From the NCBI GenBank assembly GCA_902491475.1, contig CABUHY010000001.1, positions 108,821 to 172,820 on the forward strand: 64,000 nucleotides of DNA, given 5' to 3'. The position numbers and the translations under genes were made by a program. The notes below the pieces were generated by a model that was not told the origin of the DNA, made no database searches, and saw only the letters and a program-made list of their open reading frames with translations. Source of the DNA: an uncultured Eubacteriales bacterium. GTDB lineage: Bacteria; Bacillota; Clostridia; Oscillospirales; Acutalibacteraceae. Shown here piece by piece: positions 48,952 to 57,999 of the stretch (within the stretch, counting starts at the first letter, position 1; each line of letters starts with the position of its first letter).

Positions 48952-49419
48952 ATGTACGACGAAAAATTTATGAAAACGGCAATCGAGCTGTCAAAGTCGG
49001 CTGTTGAACACGGCAACGAGCCGTTCGGGGCTGTGCTTGTAAGAAACGGCGAAATTGTATATTCGCACGAAAACCAAATATACACAAAGCATGACCCGAC
49101 CTATCACGGCGAGGCGGGGCTTATCAGAGAGTTCTGCGAAAAGACGGGAATTACGGATTTGAGCGACTGCACCCTGTATTCAAGCTGTGAGCCCTGCTTT
49201 ATGTGCAGCGGAGCAATGGTCTGGACAAAGCTCGGCAGACTTGTTTACGCCGCAAGCAATGATGATTTGGAAAGAATTTTAGGTAACGGCGGCGGTTGTA
49301 ACTGCTCAAAAATCGTATTCGACAATTCCTTTTGGCAACCCGAGGTTACGGCGGGCGTATTGCGTGACGAGAGCTTGGATGTGTTAAAATCGTATTTCGC
49401 CTCGCACGGTAAAGGATAA
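48952..49419 (+). CDS. Nucleoside/guanine deaminase-like protein
   Basis: A 155-residue zinc hydrolase of the cytidine/deoxycytidylate deaminase superfamily. The HGEAG motif (near 55, His ligand and catalytic Glu) and CEPCFMC (near 80, two Cys ligands) are intact. The short length and GGCNCSKIVF tail suggest a guanine-deaminase-like or other nucleobase deaminase rather than TadA. Probably involved in purine salvage. CGGAGAT precedes the ATG. Own promoter and terminator make it monocistronic. Confidence 0.88.
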   Translation: MYDEKFMKTAIELSKSAVEHGNEPFGAVLVRNGEIVYSHENQIYTKHDPTYHGEAGLIREFCEKTGITDLSDCTLYSSCEPCFMCSGAMVWTKLGRLVYAASNDDLERILGNGGGCNCSKIVFDNSFWQPEVTAGVLRDESLDVLKSYFASHGKG

Positions 49420-49440
49420 TCAAAATTATATAAGGCCATA

Positions 49441-49492
49441 AACAACCGCTCCCGACGAAGCTTTGACTTCAACGGGAGCGGTTGTTGATTTT
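49441..49492. terminator. Bidirectional terminator
   Basis: AACAACCGCTCCCG and CGGGAGCGGTTGTT are perfectly complementary (14 bp) around an 18-base loop, then GATTTT. Confidence 0.88.
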
Positions 49493-49508
49493 ATGTGCTT
49501 TTGTAAGA

Positions 49509-50747
49509 TTACTGCTTAGCGCCGTTATCAAACATTTCAAGAGCCTTTACGGAAGCTGCAAAGCAGTTTGCAAGTCCCTTCGGGTTCATATTGTCATATG
49601 TATCTCTTCTTGTATGATAATAGTTTTCAAGCTTATGGTTAAGACCCGTTACGCCTGTTGCACGGAAGCCTGCCTGTGCAAATGCCGCAGAGTCCGTTGC
49701 GCCGCCGAGGGGCGGAACCCAACCCTTTTTACAAGGAACGCCGACTGCCTCGGCAGCTTCCATATAAAGATCGGAAACATCCTTATCAACCTTGACGGTA
49801 CCGTTAAGATCACGGTAGTTTGTCATAAGATATTTGGGGTCGTAAATTGTGTCGTATGAAATGATAAATGTGGGAACATCTTGGAATTCGCCCTGATGAG
49901 CCTCGCACCAAGCCTTTGAACCTCTGAGTCCCGCTTCCTCCGAGCCTGTAAGGATAACGCCGAGCTCCGTGTTTTCAAGCTCAATACCCTCATCCTTGAG
50001 AGCTTTGAGGATTGCGATACCCATATAGCAGCCTGTAAGGTTGTCGTTTGCACCGTCAACAATTCTGTGTCTGTTCCACATCCAATAAAGGCCTACAAGG
50101 AAAGGAACAAAGAGGAGTCCCCAAAGTGCAGCTTTTGTAAAGCCGGCAGTTGACTCAACAACGCCGAACGCTCTGCCGTTTGCGCAAGCGATGATAGAAA
50201 GAACAAGATAAAATACTGCGCCGATACCGCAGATAATTGCGTGTCCCTCAAATCCTACGCCGCCGAGAGCATAGTTTACGGGCCATTCCCAAGCAGCGTC
50301 GGGATGTCCGTTGAACATAATGCGGCGTTTAACCTCGCCGGTCGGCTTCTTGATAGCCGTTACATTATGACCTGTTTTTTCGGGGAAAAATCTGTCTACA
50401 AACTTCTTATAAAGGCCGAACTGCATAAACGCAATGAAAAGTCCCGCAACAATAAGAATTGCAGAAATGAGCGGAGCTACGAAATAGAGTGCGATAGCGA
50501 TAAGCACGAATGTAATCGTGAAGAAAATCCAGCCGAAGAACGAACCGGGATTTTCCTTGAACGATTCAACCTCGGCGCTGTCGCATCCGCAATCCTTTTT
50601 AAGAACCTCAGCCATATATTCGCACGCCTGAAGCTCACCCTTTGTGCCGGGGCTTCTTGTTTCAAAGTCCTTACAGATATGAGTGATTTCGTCAATCATA
50701 TACTGTGCGGCTTCGTCTTTTTTGTCAATAATTTTTGTTAAATCCAT
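49509..50747 (-). CDS. M28-family metallopeptidase with membrane segments (paralogue)
   Basis: A 412-residue paralogue of the protein at 17989-19386, with the same order: N-terminal helical region (THICKDFETRSPGTKGELQ), two or more membrane segments (about 70-110), zinc motifs FNGHPDAAWEW, more hydrophobic segments (about 175-235), GANDNLTGCY, TGSEEAGLRG, SYDTIYD and the last YYHTRRDT. The first zinc motif has His-Pro-Asp rather than His-Thr-Asp. AGGAGG precedes the ATG. Substrate unknown; two polytopic M28 enzymes in one genome segment suggests a related membrane role with different specificity. Confidence 0.87.
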   Translation of the reverse strand: MDLTKIIDKKDEAAQYMIDEITHICKDFETRSPGTKGELQACEYMAEVLKKDCGCDSAEVESFKENPGSFFGWIFFTITFVLIAIALYFVAPLISAILIVAGLFIAFMQFGLYKKFVDRFFPEKTGHNVTAIKKPTGEVKRRIMFNGHPDAAWEWPVNYALGGVGFEGHAIICGIGAVFYLVLSIIACANGRAFGVVESTAGFTKAALWGLLFVPFLVGLYWMWNRHRIVDGANDNLTGCYMGIAILKALKDEGIELENTELGVILTGSEEAGLRGSKAWCEAHQGEFQDVPTFIISYDTIYDPKYLMTNYRDLNGTVKVDKDVSDLYMEAAEAVGVPCKKGWVPPLGGATDSAAFAQAGFRATGVTGLNHKLENYYHTRRDTYDNMNPKGLANCFAASVKALEMFDNGAKQ

Positions 50748-50891
50748 ATCCCAAACCTCCTGTTGATTAACATAGATATTACTTTAGCATAAATTTAAGT
50801 GAATTTCAATAAAAAATCTTTTACTCTTGCAAAAAAATTGTTTTTTTTATATACTTAATATATATAACGCAGGAAAGAAGCATATTCATAA

Positions 50892-51572
50892 ATGAACATT
50901 ACCCCCGAAGCGCTTGATTTTCTCTTTGAAAACAGGCTCAAAGACAGCAAAGAATGGTACAGGGAGCACAAGGATATTCATAAACGCCTTGTTGTCGAGC
51001 CCTTTCGTGAGTTCATCTTAAAGGTTGAACCGTATATAAATGAAATCGACCCGAAAATCGTTTGCAATCCCAAGAAAATATCAAGGATATACCGTGACAC
51101 CCGCTTTTCAAAGGATAAAACAATATTCAGAGACAATCAGTGGTATTGCTTTATGAACGGCAAGGAGCTTTATGAGGGTCTCCCCTCCCTTTTCTTCGAT
51201 TTTTCTCCGCGCGGATTTATGTACGGCTGCGGATATTACAAGGCAGGAAAAGGCAGTATAGACGCCCTGCGCTCGCTTGTTCTCAAAAGGGATAAGACTT
51301 ACCTTGAAGCGAGAAAAACGGTCGAATCGGACCCTAAATACATTCTCGAATGTAATCCTTATAAAAAGGAACATTTCCCCGACGCAGACGAAACCGACCG
51401 TCCGTGGCTCAACATCAGGGATTTTTGCGTAATAGTCGAAAGCTCGGATTTTGACCTGCTGTTCAGCGAAAATCTCGGCGACGAAATCGGCAAAGAGTTT
51501 GTAAAGCTCAAACCCGTTTACGATTTCCTTATGAAAGCCGAAAGCATAAACACCGCAAGGCTGAAAAAATAA
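50892..51572 (+). CDS. DUF2461-family protein
   Basis: A 226-residue protein matching the DUF2461 pattern: an N-terminal LFENRLKDSKEWYREHK, the central ISRIYRDTRFSKDKTIFRDNQW block and a later GFMYGCGYYKAGKGSIDALR. The role of the family is not established. It lies 9 bp before the CDF transporter gene and starts a four-gene run (this gene, CDF, metallophosphatase, pyrimidine phosphorylase). A functional link with these is not known. GGAAAGAAG is upstream. Confidence 0.86.
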   Translation: MNITPEALDFLFENRLKDSKEWYREHKDIHKRLVVEPFREFILKVEPYINEIDPKIVCNPKKISRIYRDTRFSKDKTIFRDNQWYCFMNGKELYEGLPSLFFDFSPRGFMYGCGYYKAGKGSIDALRSLVLKRDKTYLEARKTVESDPKYILECNPYKKEHFPDADETDRPWLNIRDFCVIVESSDFDLLFSENLGDEIGKEFVKLKPVYDFLMKAESINTARLKK

Positions 51573-51581
51573 AATTAAGAA

Positions 51582-52442
51582 GTGAGAACCATTAAAAACA
51601 ATAAAGTTAAAAAGGCAGTCAGCATTTTCGCCGCAATCACGGACTTGCTGCTGTTTATCGTTAAAATATATATCGCAATCTCGACTAATAGCATCAGCAT
51701 TTATGTTGACTCGTTAAACTCGCTTGCGGACACTTTCGTGTGCCTGTTTGCGTTTATCGGGTTTATTGTCAGTGCGATTGAACCGAATGAAAAGTATCCT
51801 TTCGGCTACGGCAAAGCCGAGGAGCTTATCAACCTGCTTCTGTCAACCGTAATACTTATGACGGGCTTTGTGTTCGTGTACACCTCGCTTCAGAGGCTTA
51901 TGTATCCCGTCCCCGTCTGGTACTCGACAAAATATGCCGCTACCATAGGCGGTACGGCGCTTGTCAAGCTGATAATGGGCATTGTTTTCAACCGCATTGA
52001 CAAGAAATATAAATCCGATATTATAAAGAATTTAAGCATTGACAGCTTCCTTGATTTCTTTATGTCGTTCTGTATCGTAATTTCGTTTACGCTGACTTCA
52101 AAATTCGGCTATGCAATAGATTCCGTTATGGGTCTTGTCGCTTCGGTAATTATAATCGTCAGCGGCTCAAGGTCGTTTTCAGCCTCCTGTAAGGTTATAA
52201 TCGGCAAGCGTGACGACAATGCCTGTGAAAAAGCGCAGGATATTATCAAGGAGGTTGACGGGGTTGCCGAAATCACGGGCATTCAATGCCACACATACGG
52301 CGACAGAAAAATCATAACTGCGGAAATAACGGTTGAGTGCGGCACCGCAAAAGAGACTGCGGAGCTTACCCGGCTGTTAAAAAATATTATTAAAGATAAA
52401 TTAGGTTACGATTTACAAGTAACCGTCGGAGGAGTTCTATGA
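51582..52442 (+). CDS. Cation diffusion facilitator (CDF) family transporter with unusual metal site
   Basis: A 286-residue membrane protein with about six helices and a C-terminal cytosolic domain (residues about 205-286, HTYGDRKIITAEITVECG). Family blocks are ISIYVDSLNSLADTF in helix 2, YPFGYGKAEELINL after it, and SIDSFLDFF in helix 5. Many CDF proteins have His-x-x-x-Asp in helix 2 and F-G-H-G-K-A-E; here the first is Asn-Ser-Leu-Ala-Asp and the second F-G-Y-G-K-A-E, so metal choice may differ from zinc. Start GTG 51582. Its TGA overlaps the next ATG (ATGA). Confidence 0.86.
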   Translation: MRTIKNNKVKKAVSIFAAITDLLLFIVKIYIAISTNSISIYVDSLNSLADTFVCLFAFIGFIVSAIEPNEKYPFGYGKAEELINLLLSTVILMTGFVFVYTSLQRLMYPVPVWYSTKYAATIGGTALVKLIMGIVFNRIDKKYKSDIIKNLSIDSFLDFFMSFCIVISFTLTSKFGYAIDSVMGLVASVIIIVSGSRSFSASCKVIIGKRDDNACEKAQDIIKEVDGVAEITGIQCHTYGDRKIITAEITVECGTAKETAELTRLLKNIIKDKLGYDLQVTVGGVL

Positions 52443-53731
52443 GTGAAAAAGTAAAAGTCAAGGGAAAGCATAAGAAAAGATTTCTGAAATTTTTGTGCAT
52501 ATTCCTGTGCGTTGTAATTGTTTATGTTGCGGTTACCACCGTAATTACGCTTATCGGATTAAGAGCCAACAAGAATAAAATCAAGACATTTTCAAAGGTG
52601 TCTTACGAAAATCAGCTCGTACCCGAAAACTACGATAACGGCTGCTGGAACATAAGAACCGATAAAGATGTCAAGGTAGTTCAGCTTACCGATGTGCATA
52701 TCGGCGGCGGCTATCTCTCGATAAACAAGGACTCAAAGGCAATAAACGCGGTTGCGGCTATGCTTACCGCCGAAAAGCCCGACCTTGTTATCGTAACGGG
52801 CGACATCTCCTACCCCGTTCCGTTCCAGGCAGGAACCTTCAACAATAAATCCGCCGCAGTTCTCTTTGCGGAGCTTATGGAGTCTCTCGGAGTTTATTGG
52901 ACAGCCTGCTACGGAAACCACGATACGGAGGCTTACAGCTATTATTCAAGAGAACAGCTTACAGAGGTTTATTCAAGCGGCGACTATCCGCACTGCCTTT
53001 TGCAGGCGGGTCCCGAAGATGTTGACGGCTGCGGCAACCAGGTAATAAACATTGTAAATTCGGACAATGTTGTTACCCGTTCGTTTATCCTGTTCGATTC
53101 TCATTCGTATATCGACGGGGATATTTTCGGAATTGCGTGGAAATATGATAACATACACGACAATCAGATTGAATGGTATAAAAACACCGTTAAATCTCTT
53201 ACCGAGCAGAACGCACAGGCTGTTTCCAAACTCTCTGCCGACAGAGCGGCTTTGTATGACGCTTCCGCTCCCGTTAAGACCTCTGCATTTATGCACATTC
53301 CGCTCAACGAATACAGAACCGCTTGGAACGAATATGTTGACAACGGATATAAGGACGATGAAAACATAACCTATAACTACGGTACTGCTGGCGAAAGCGG
53401 CAAGGTCGTTTACTGCGGTATTCACGACGATATGCTCTTTGAGACCATGCTTGAGCTCGGCTCGACCGACTCGATTTTCTGCGGTCACGACCATCTCAAC
53501 AACTTCTCGATTAACTATAAGTCAATAAACCTCAACTACGGTATGAGCATCGACTACCTTGCTTACAGCGGTATTTCGAGAATCGGCTCACAGCGCGGCT
53601 GCGGCATATTGAGCATTGACCCCGAGGGCAACCTTACATCGAGAAACGAAAACTATTATCAGGATAAATACCTCTCCAAATATGCAAAAGAAGAGGTTAC
53701 AATGCAGGTACTTAACGAAGATATGCAGTGA
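52439..53731 (+). CDS. Membrane-anchored metallophosphoesterase
   Basis: A 430-residue protein. A basic N-terminus is followed by one membrane helix (FLCIFLCVVIVYVAVTTVITLIG), putting the enzyme outside the cell. Calcineurin-type motifs are QLTDVHIGGG, VIVTGDISYP, YGNHDTE, MHIPLNEY and CGHDHLNNF. It removes phosphate from an unidentified substrate. It overlaps the CDF gene by four bases and precedes the pyrimidine-nucleoside phosphorylase, so a role in using external nucleotides is plausible, but unproven. Confidence 0.9.
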   Translation: MSEKVKVKGKHKKRFLKFLCIFLCVVIVYVAVTTVITLIGLRANKNKIKTFSKVSYENQLVPENYDNGCWNIRTDKDVKVVQLTDVHIGGGYLSINKDSKAINAVAAMLTAEKPDLVIVTGDISYPVPFQAGTFNNKSAAVLFAELMESLGVYWTACYGNHDTEAYSYYSREQLTEVYSSGDYPHCLLQAGPEDVDGCGNQVINIVNSDNVVTRSFILFDSHSYIDGDIFGIAWKYDNIHDNQIEWYKNTVKSLTEQNAQAVSKLSADRAALYDASAPVKTSAFMHIPLNEYRTAWNEYVDNGYKDDENITYNYGTAGESGKVVYCGIHDDMLFETMLELGSTDSIFCGHDHLNNFSINYKSINLNYGMSIDYLAYSGISRIGSQRGCGILSIDPEGNLTSRNENYYQDKYLSKYAKEEVTMQVLNEDMQ

Positions 53732-53739
53732 GGAAAGCT

Positions 53740-55041
53740 ATGCGTATTACCGATATTATCAGAAAAAAGCGTGACGGATATGCTTTGAGCGAGGAAGAAA
53801 TAAACTTCTTCGTCAACGGCTATGTAAACGGCGAAATACCCGATTATCAGATTTCCGCCCTGCTTATGGCGATTTACTTCAACGATATGAACGATGAAGA
53901 AACCGTCTTTCTAACCAAGGCTATGCTCAATTCCGGCGAAAAGGTTGACTTGTCAAAAATCGACGGAGTTAAGGTGGATAAACATTCAACGGGCGGCGTC
54001 GGGGATAAAACTACGCTTATCTGCGCTCCGATTGCCGCTGCCTGCGGCGTTAAAATCGCAAAGATGTCAGGCAGAGGGCTCGGTCACACGGGCGGTACCG
54101 TTGACAAGCTGGAGTCCATACCCGGCTTTAACACTTCAATCGACCGTGAAAGATTTTTCGACACCGTAAACCGTACGGGAATATGCATTGTCGGTCAATC
54201 GGGCAACCTCTGCCCTGCCGACAAAAAAATATACGCCCTGCGCGATGTTACGGAAACGGTTGATAAAATCTGCCTTATCGCCTCAAGCATAATGAGCAAA
54301 AAATTGGCTTCGGGAAGCGACAAAATTCTGCTTGATGTCAAAGTCGGAAGCGGCGCATTTATGAAAGACCTGCCGTCTGCCGAAAAGCTTGCGGAAACTA
54401 TGGTAAAAATCGGAGACGACGCAGGCAGAAAGACGAGGGCACTTATCACAAATATGGATATTCCGCTCGGAAATGCCGTCGGAAACGCCCTTGAAGTTAT
54501 CGAGGCGGTCGAAACCCTCAACGGTAACGGACCCGAGGATTTAACGCTTGTATCGGTTGAATTGGCTGCAAATATGATAAGCCTTGCAACGGGAGAAAGC
54601 GTCGAAGTCTGCCGACATAAGGCACAAAACGCAATAGCCGACAAATCCGCTCTTAAAAAGCTTACGGAAACGGTTAAATATCAGGGCGGCGACGAAAGGT
54701 ATATTTATGACCCGTCGCTTTTCAAAAGAGCAAAATATTCATTGGATTTCTTATGCAAAAAGGACGGATATATCGCTCACACCGATGTTGAAAAATGCGG
54801 TATCGCCTGCGTCTGTCTCGGAGCCGGCAGAGAAAAGAAAGAGGACAAAATCGATTACTCCGCAGGTCTTGTTTTCAATAAAAAAACGGGCGACAAGGTC
54901 TCTTGCGGCGATGTGATAGCCACTCTGTACGCCTCGGAGGAAAATCTCTTTGAGGGCGCAATAAAAGAGCTGTCGGAAGCCTTTGAAATTTCGGAAAAAG
55001 AGCCGAAAAAGCGGGAACTTATACTGAAAACCGTCGAATAA
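53740..55041 (+). CDS. pdp: Pyrimidine-nucleoside phosphorylase
   Basis: A 433-residue enzyme that splits uridine, thymidine or deoxyuridine with phosphate. It has MRITDIIRKKRDGYALSEEE at the start, DKHSTGGVGDKTTLICAP for phosphate binding, the family signature GLGHTGGTVDKLESIPG and LLDVKVGSGAFMKDL for the base site. The start is ATG 53740 with GAGGAAA before it, 8 bp after the metallophosphatase stop. Uridine-type Pdp and thymidine-type DeoA are hard to separate by eye; Firmicutes usually have Pdp. Confidence 0.93.
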   Translation: MRITDIIRKKRDGYALSEEEINFFVNGYVNGEIPDYQISALLMAIYFNDMNDEETVFLTKAMLNSGEKVDLSKIDGVKVDKHSTGGVGDKTTLICAPIAAACGVKIAKMSGRGLGHTGGTVDKLESIPGFNTSIDRERFFDTVNRTGICIVGQSGNLCPADKKIYALRDVTETVDKICLIASSIMSKKLASGSDKILLDVKVGSGAFMKDLPSAEKLAETMVKIGDDAGRKTRALITNMDIPLGNAVGNALEVIEAVETLNGNGPEDLTLVSVELAANMISLATGESVEVCRHKAQNAIADKSALKKLTETVKYQGGDERYIYDPSLFKRAKYSLDFLCKKDGYIAHTDVEKCGIACVCLGAGREKKEDKIDYSAGLVFNKKTGDKVSCGDVIATLYASEENLFEGAIKELSEAFEISEKEPKKRELILKTVE

Positions 55042-55165
55042 CAAAATTTGACACGCAAAATAAAAACATTTTTCGTTTTTTCGATTGACATTTTTGTGAA
55101 TTTATTGTAAATTATAAGAGTATTATTTTGCAAAATTGTCTCAAGCATTGAAAGGGGAAAAAACA

Positions 55166-56170
55166 ATGGCAAAAAAAGAAAAGATTCCGTCAACACCGGA
55201 GTCACGCGCAAAAAAACTCGCAGACAAACAGGAAGTCCGTAAGGCTTTCAGAAAGACATTCGTTCCCGCATTGGCAGTATGCCTTTCGCTTTTACTTATC
55301 TACTCTGTTTGCTACATATCATTCTTTGATCCCGATAAGGAATTGGCTGAAAAAGGAATTACAACCGCTGACTCGAGCAACACGGGCAACAACAGTTCTT
55401 CCAACAGCAGCTCAAACAGCAACTCTTCAAGCAACTCAAGCTCATCAAGCGACTCTTCAAACAGCGGTTCGGCTTCTTCAGGCGACGATGCAGCAGCTCC
55501 GAGCGGAAATGTTACAGAACTCTCGGCTTCAAGCTCAACAGCCGATATAGTTGCTTATTTCAATACAGCAATCAACAAGGTTAAACCCAACGCTAAGCAG
55601 ATTACTCTTAACAAGGAAGTAAACAAAGAAGCCGGCGGAATTGAAGGCAACCTTCCCTCATCGCTTACCTCTTTGGCAAACAGCCTTATTTCAAGCAATA
55701 TGGGCGAAAAGGATCTTTCAAAGCTTGACCCCGGTGCTGTAAACGCTACAACAGCCGACCAGAAAAACGCAATGTTCCCTGTTGAGAACGAGAACTGGTC
55801 AAGCAAGCTTACCGCAGATGATGTTGACAACGCATCTGTTATTGACAACGGCAGCACTTATGAAATCACAATCAATGTTAAGGCTGACGACCCGAGCGAA
55901 GCAACGGCTCACGGTCAGGGACATAACGGTAAGGTATTCTCCGTAATTATGCCTTCCATCGTTACAGACAATGCCGGTGCTGCATCAAGCATCATCAAGG
56001 AAGTAAAGACCGGTCATAAGGACGGCGTTGTTAAGGTTACCGTTGACAAGGCAACAGGCAATGTAACACATGCAAACTATGAATTCGTTTGGACTCTTTC
56101 TCTTAAAGCTTTAGGCGCAAACATTTCCATTCCTTTCGGTCTTGAGAAAGACTTTACCATCGCTTGGTAA
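55166..56170 (+). CDS. Membrane-anchored protein with Ser/Asn-rich linker, function unknown
   Basis: A 334-residue protein. A basic cytosolic tail is followed by one membrane helix (AVCLSLLLIYSVCYISFFD, about 37-55) and a low-complexity Ser/Asn/Gly linker of about 45 residues (70-120). The C-terminal extracellular domain (about 125-334) contains LNKEVNKEAGGIEGNLPSSL, YEITINVKADDPSEATAHGQ and VKVTVDKATGNVTHANYEF. The domain is not one I recognise. The same layout (short tail, helix, Ser-rich linker) occurs in the foldase at 24196. GAAAGGGG precedes ATG 55166. Terminator at 56188-56220. Confidence 0.75.
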   Translation: MAKKEKIPSTPESRAKKLADKQEVRKAFRKTFVPALAVCLSLLLIYSVCYISFFDPDKELAEKGITTADSSNTGNNSSSNSSSNSNSSSNSSSSSDSSNSGSASSGDDAAAPSGNVTELSASSSTADIVAYFNTAINKVKPNAKQITLNKEVNKEAGGIEGNLPSSLTSLANSLISSNMGEKDLSKLDPGAVNATTADQKNAMFPVENENWSSKLTADDVDNASVIDNGSTYEITINVKADDPSEATAHGQGHNGKVFSVIMPSIVTDNAGAASSIIKEVKTGHKDGVVKVTVDKATGNVTHANYEFVWTLSLKALGANISIPFGLEKDFTIAW

Positions 56171-56187
56171 TCAATAAAAATCAACAG

Positions 56188-56220
56188 GTGCTCTCCGAGA
56201 AATCGGGGAGCACTTTTTTT
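56188..56220 (+). terminator. Intrinsic terminator
   Basis: GTGCTCTCCGA and TCGGGGAGCAC pair (one G-T or bulge) around GAAA, then TTTTTTT. Confidence 0.87.
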
Positions 56221-56307
56221 AGTATTTATTTTGTGAATTTGTTGACAATATCGCTATATATGGTATAATTATATTACAATATTATATTTTCTATGAGGTG
56301 GAAGATT

Positions 56308-57873
56308 ATGGCAGATAAGAAAACCGTAATGCTCACCGGCGGCTCGGGAAATATGGGCTATGCCGGCTTCAAAGAGCTTTATGCAAAAAAAGACAAGTTC
56401 AACATCACTCTCCTTTTGAGAGGCAGTGAGAAGAACAGAGAAAAGTTCAAGGCTTACCTCAATGACCCGTCAGTAAGAATTGTATGGGGCGACCTTACAA
56501 AGTATGAAGATGTTCTTGACGCTGTAAACGGCGCAGATTATGTTCTCCATGTCGGCGGTATGGTTTCTCCCACAGCAGACTGGAAGCCTTACAGAACACA
56601 GAAAACAAACATCGGTGCTGCTCAGAACATCTGCAACGCAGTTAAGGCTCAGCCCAACCCCGATGCTGTTAAGGTTTGCTACATAGGTACTGTTGCCGAG
56701 ACGGGCGACAGAAACTATCCCATCCATTGGGGCCGTTGCGGCGATCCGCTCAAGGTTTCTATCTACGACCACTACGCAGTTTCAAAGTGCCGTGCAGAGG
56801 CAGTATTTGTTGAAAGCGGACTTAAAAACTGGGTTGTAATGCGTCAGTCAGGTATCCTCTACCCTAACATTCTTAAAAATATGGACCCGATTATGTTCCA
56901 TGTACCGATTAACGGTGTTCTTGAATGGTGTACGGTTGAGGACTCGGGTCGTTTGCTTGCTAACCTCTGTGATGAGGACGCAAAGGGCAACCTCGGCGGC
57001 GACTTTTGGAACCACTTCTTCAACATCGGTTCAGGTAAGGAATACAGAATTTCAAACTATGAATTTGAGCAGCTTCTTCTCGGTACTCTCGGTCTTGCAG
57101 GCCCCGAAAAGCTCTTTGATCCCAACTGGTTCATCACAAAGAACTTCCACGGTCAGTTCTATGCAGACGGCGACAAGCTTGAAAACTTCCTTCACTTCCG
57201 TGAAAATCTTCCCGTTAAGGACTATTTCAACCGTCTTGCAGATCAGGTCGAATTCTACTTCAAAATCCCGAGATATCTTCCGAAGGGTCTCGTAGCAGCT
57301 TGTGCTAAGCCCTTTATGAAGAAGATTGCTTCAACACCCGACTTCGGTACTCTTGACTGGGTTGCTAAGGACAACAAGGTTCGTATGAGCGCTTACTTCG
57401 GCTCAAAGGCTGAATGGGAAAAGATTCCGTCAAAATGGGAAGACTTTGAAATTATCAAGTTCGACAAGGACAACAGTGCTGCCGAGCAGTTCAAGCTTGA
57501 CCACGGTTATGATGAGTCAAAGCCCGAATCAGAGCTTGACATCAACGATATGAAGCAGGCTGCTGAGTTCCGCGGCGGCGAGTGCCTCTCTGAGACAATG
57601 ACAAAGGGCGATATGGCTACAAAGCTTAAATGGAAATGCGGCCACTGCGGCGCTGAATTCGAAGCAAGCCCCGCTCTTATCCTCCTCGGCGGACATTGGT
57701 GCCCCGAGTGCTACATCCCGCACAAGGCTTGGGACTACGATTCAATCGCAAAGACCAACCCCTTCTTCGCTCAGGTTTGGTATCCGAACCACTCAAAGGA
57801 TGAGAACAATAAGTACGATTTCGACGAGTTGTTCCACATCAACGGCGTTGCTTGGGATGACATCAAGAGATAA
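56308..57873 (+). CDS. NAD-dependent epimerase/dehydratase with C-terminal zinc ribbon
   Basis: A 521-residue protein. The N-terminal extended-SDR domain (1 to about 310) has VMLTGGSGNMGYAGFKELYA for NAD(P), DYVLHVGGMVSP and the catalytic Tyr-x-x-x-Lys YDHYAVSKCRAE. From about residue 430 it adds a zinc ribbon, LKWKCGHCGAEFEASPALIL, followed after a few residues by HWCPECYIP, similar in pattern to the W-x-C-x-x-C...C-P-x-C zinc ribbons of the DUF4379 type. Such a fusion is unusual. GAGGTGG precedes ATG 56308. Two other NAD-binding reductases follow on the other strand. Confidence 0.85.
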   Translation: MADKKTVMLTGGSGNMGYAGFKELYAKKDKFNITLLLRGSEKNREKFKAYLNDPSVRIVWGDLTKYEDVLDAVNGADYVLHVGGMVSPTADWKPYRTQKTNIGAAQNICNAVKAQPNPDAVKVCYIGTVAETGDRNYPIHWGRCGDPLKVSIYDHYAVSKCRAEAVFVESGLKNWVVMRQSGILYPNILKNMDPIMFHVPINGVLEWCTVEDSGRLLANLCDEDAKGNLGGDFWNHFFNIGSGKEYRISNYEFEQLLLGTLGLAGPEKLFDPNWFITKNFHGQFYADGDKLENFLHFRENLPVKDYFNRLADQVEFYFKIPRYLPKGLVAACAKPFMKKIASTPDFGTLDWVAKDNKVRMSAYFGSKAEWEKIPSKWEDFEIIKFDKDNSAAEQFKLDHGYDESKPESELDINDMKQAAEFRGGECLSETMTKGDMATKLKWKCGHCGAEFEASPALILLGGHWCPECYIPHKAWDYDSIAKTNPFFAQVWYPNHSKDENNKYDFDELFHINGVAWDDIKR

Positions 57874-57894
57874 TAATCTCACAAAAACACAATT

Positions 57895-57926
57895 ACCCGA
57901 CTTGTGAAAACAAGTCGGGTTTTCTT
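57895..57926 (+). terminator. Intrinsic terminator
   Basis: ACCCGACTTGT and ACAAGTCGGGT pair around GAAA, followed by TTTCTT. Confidence 0.9.
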
Positions 57927-57949
57927 ATATTCTCCCCTGCTTTGGGCAC

Positions 57950-57982
57950 AAAAAAGGCGCTATCTTACGATAACGCCTTAAT
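57950..57982 (-). terminator. Terminator of the minus-strand reductase operon
   Basis: On the minus strand TAAGGCGTTATC and GATAGCGCCTTTTTT pair with a short loop, then T-run. Confidence 0.82.
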
Positions 57983-57999
57983 TTATTATGTACGGTTAA

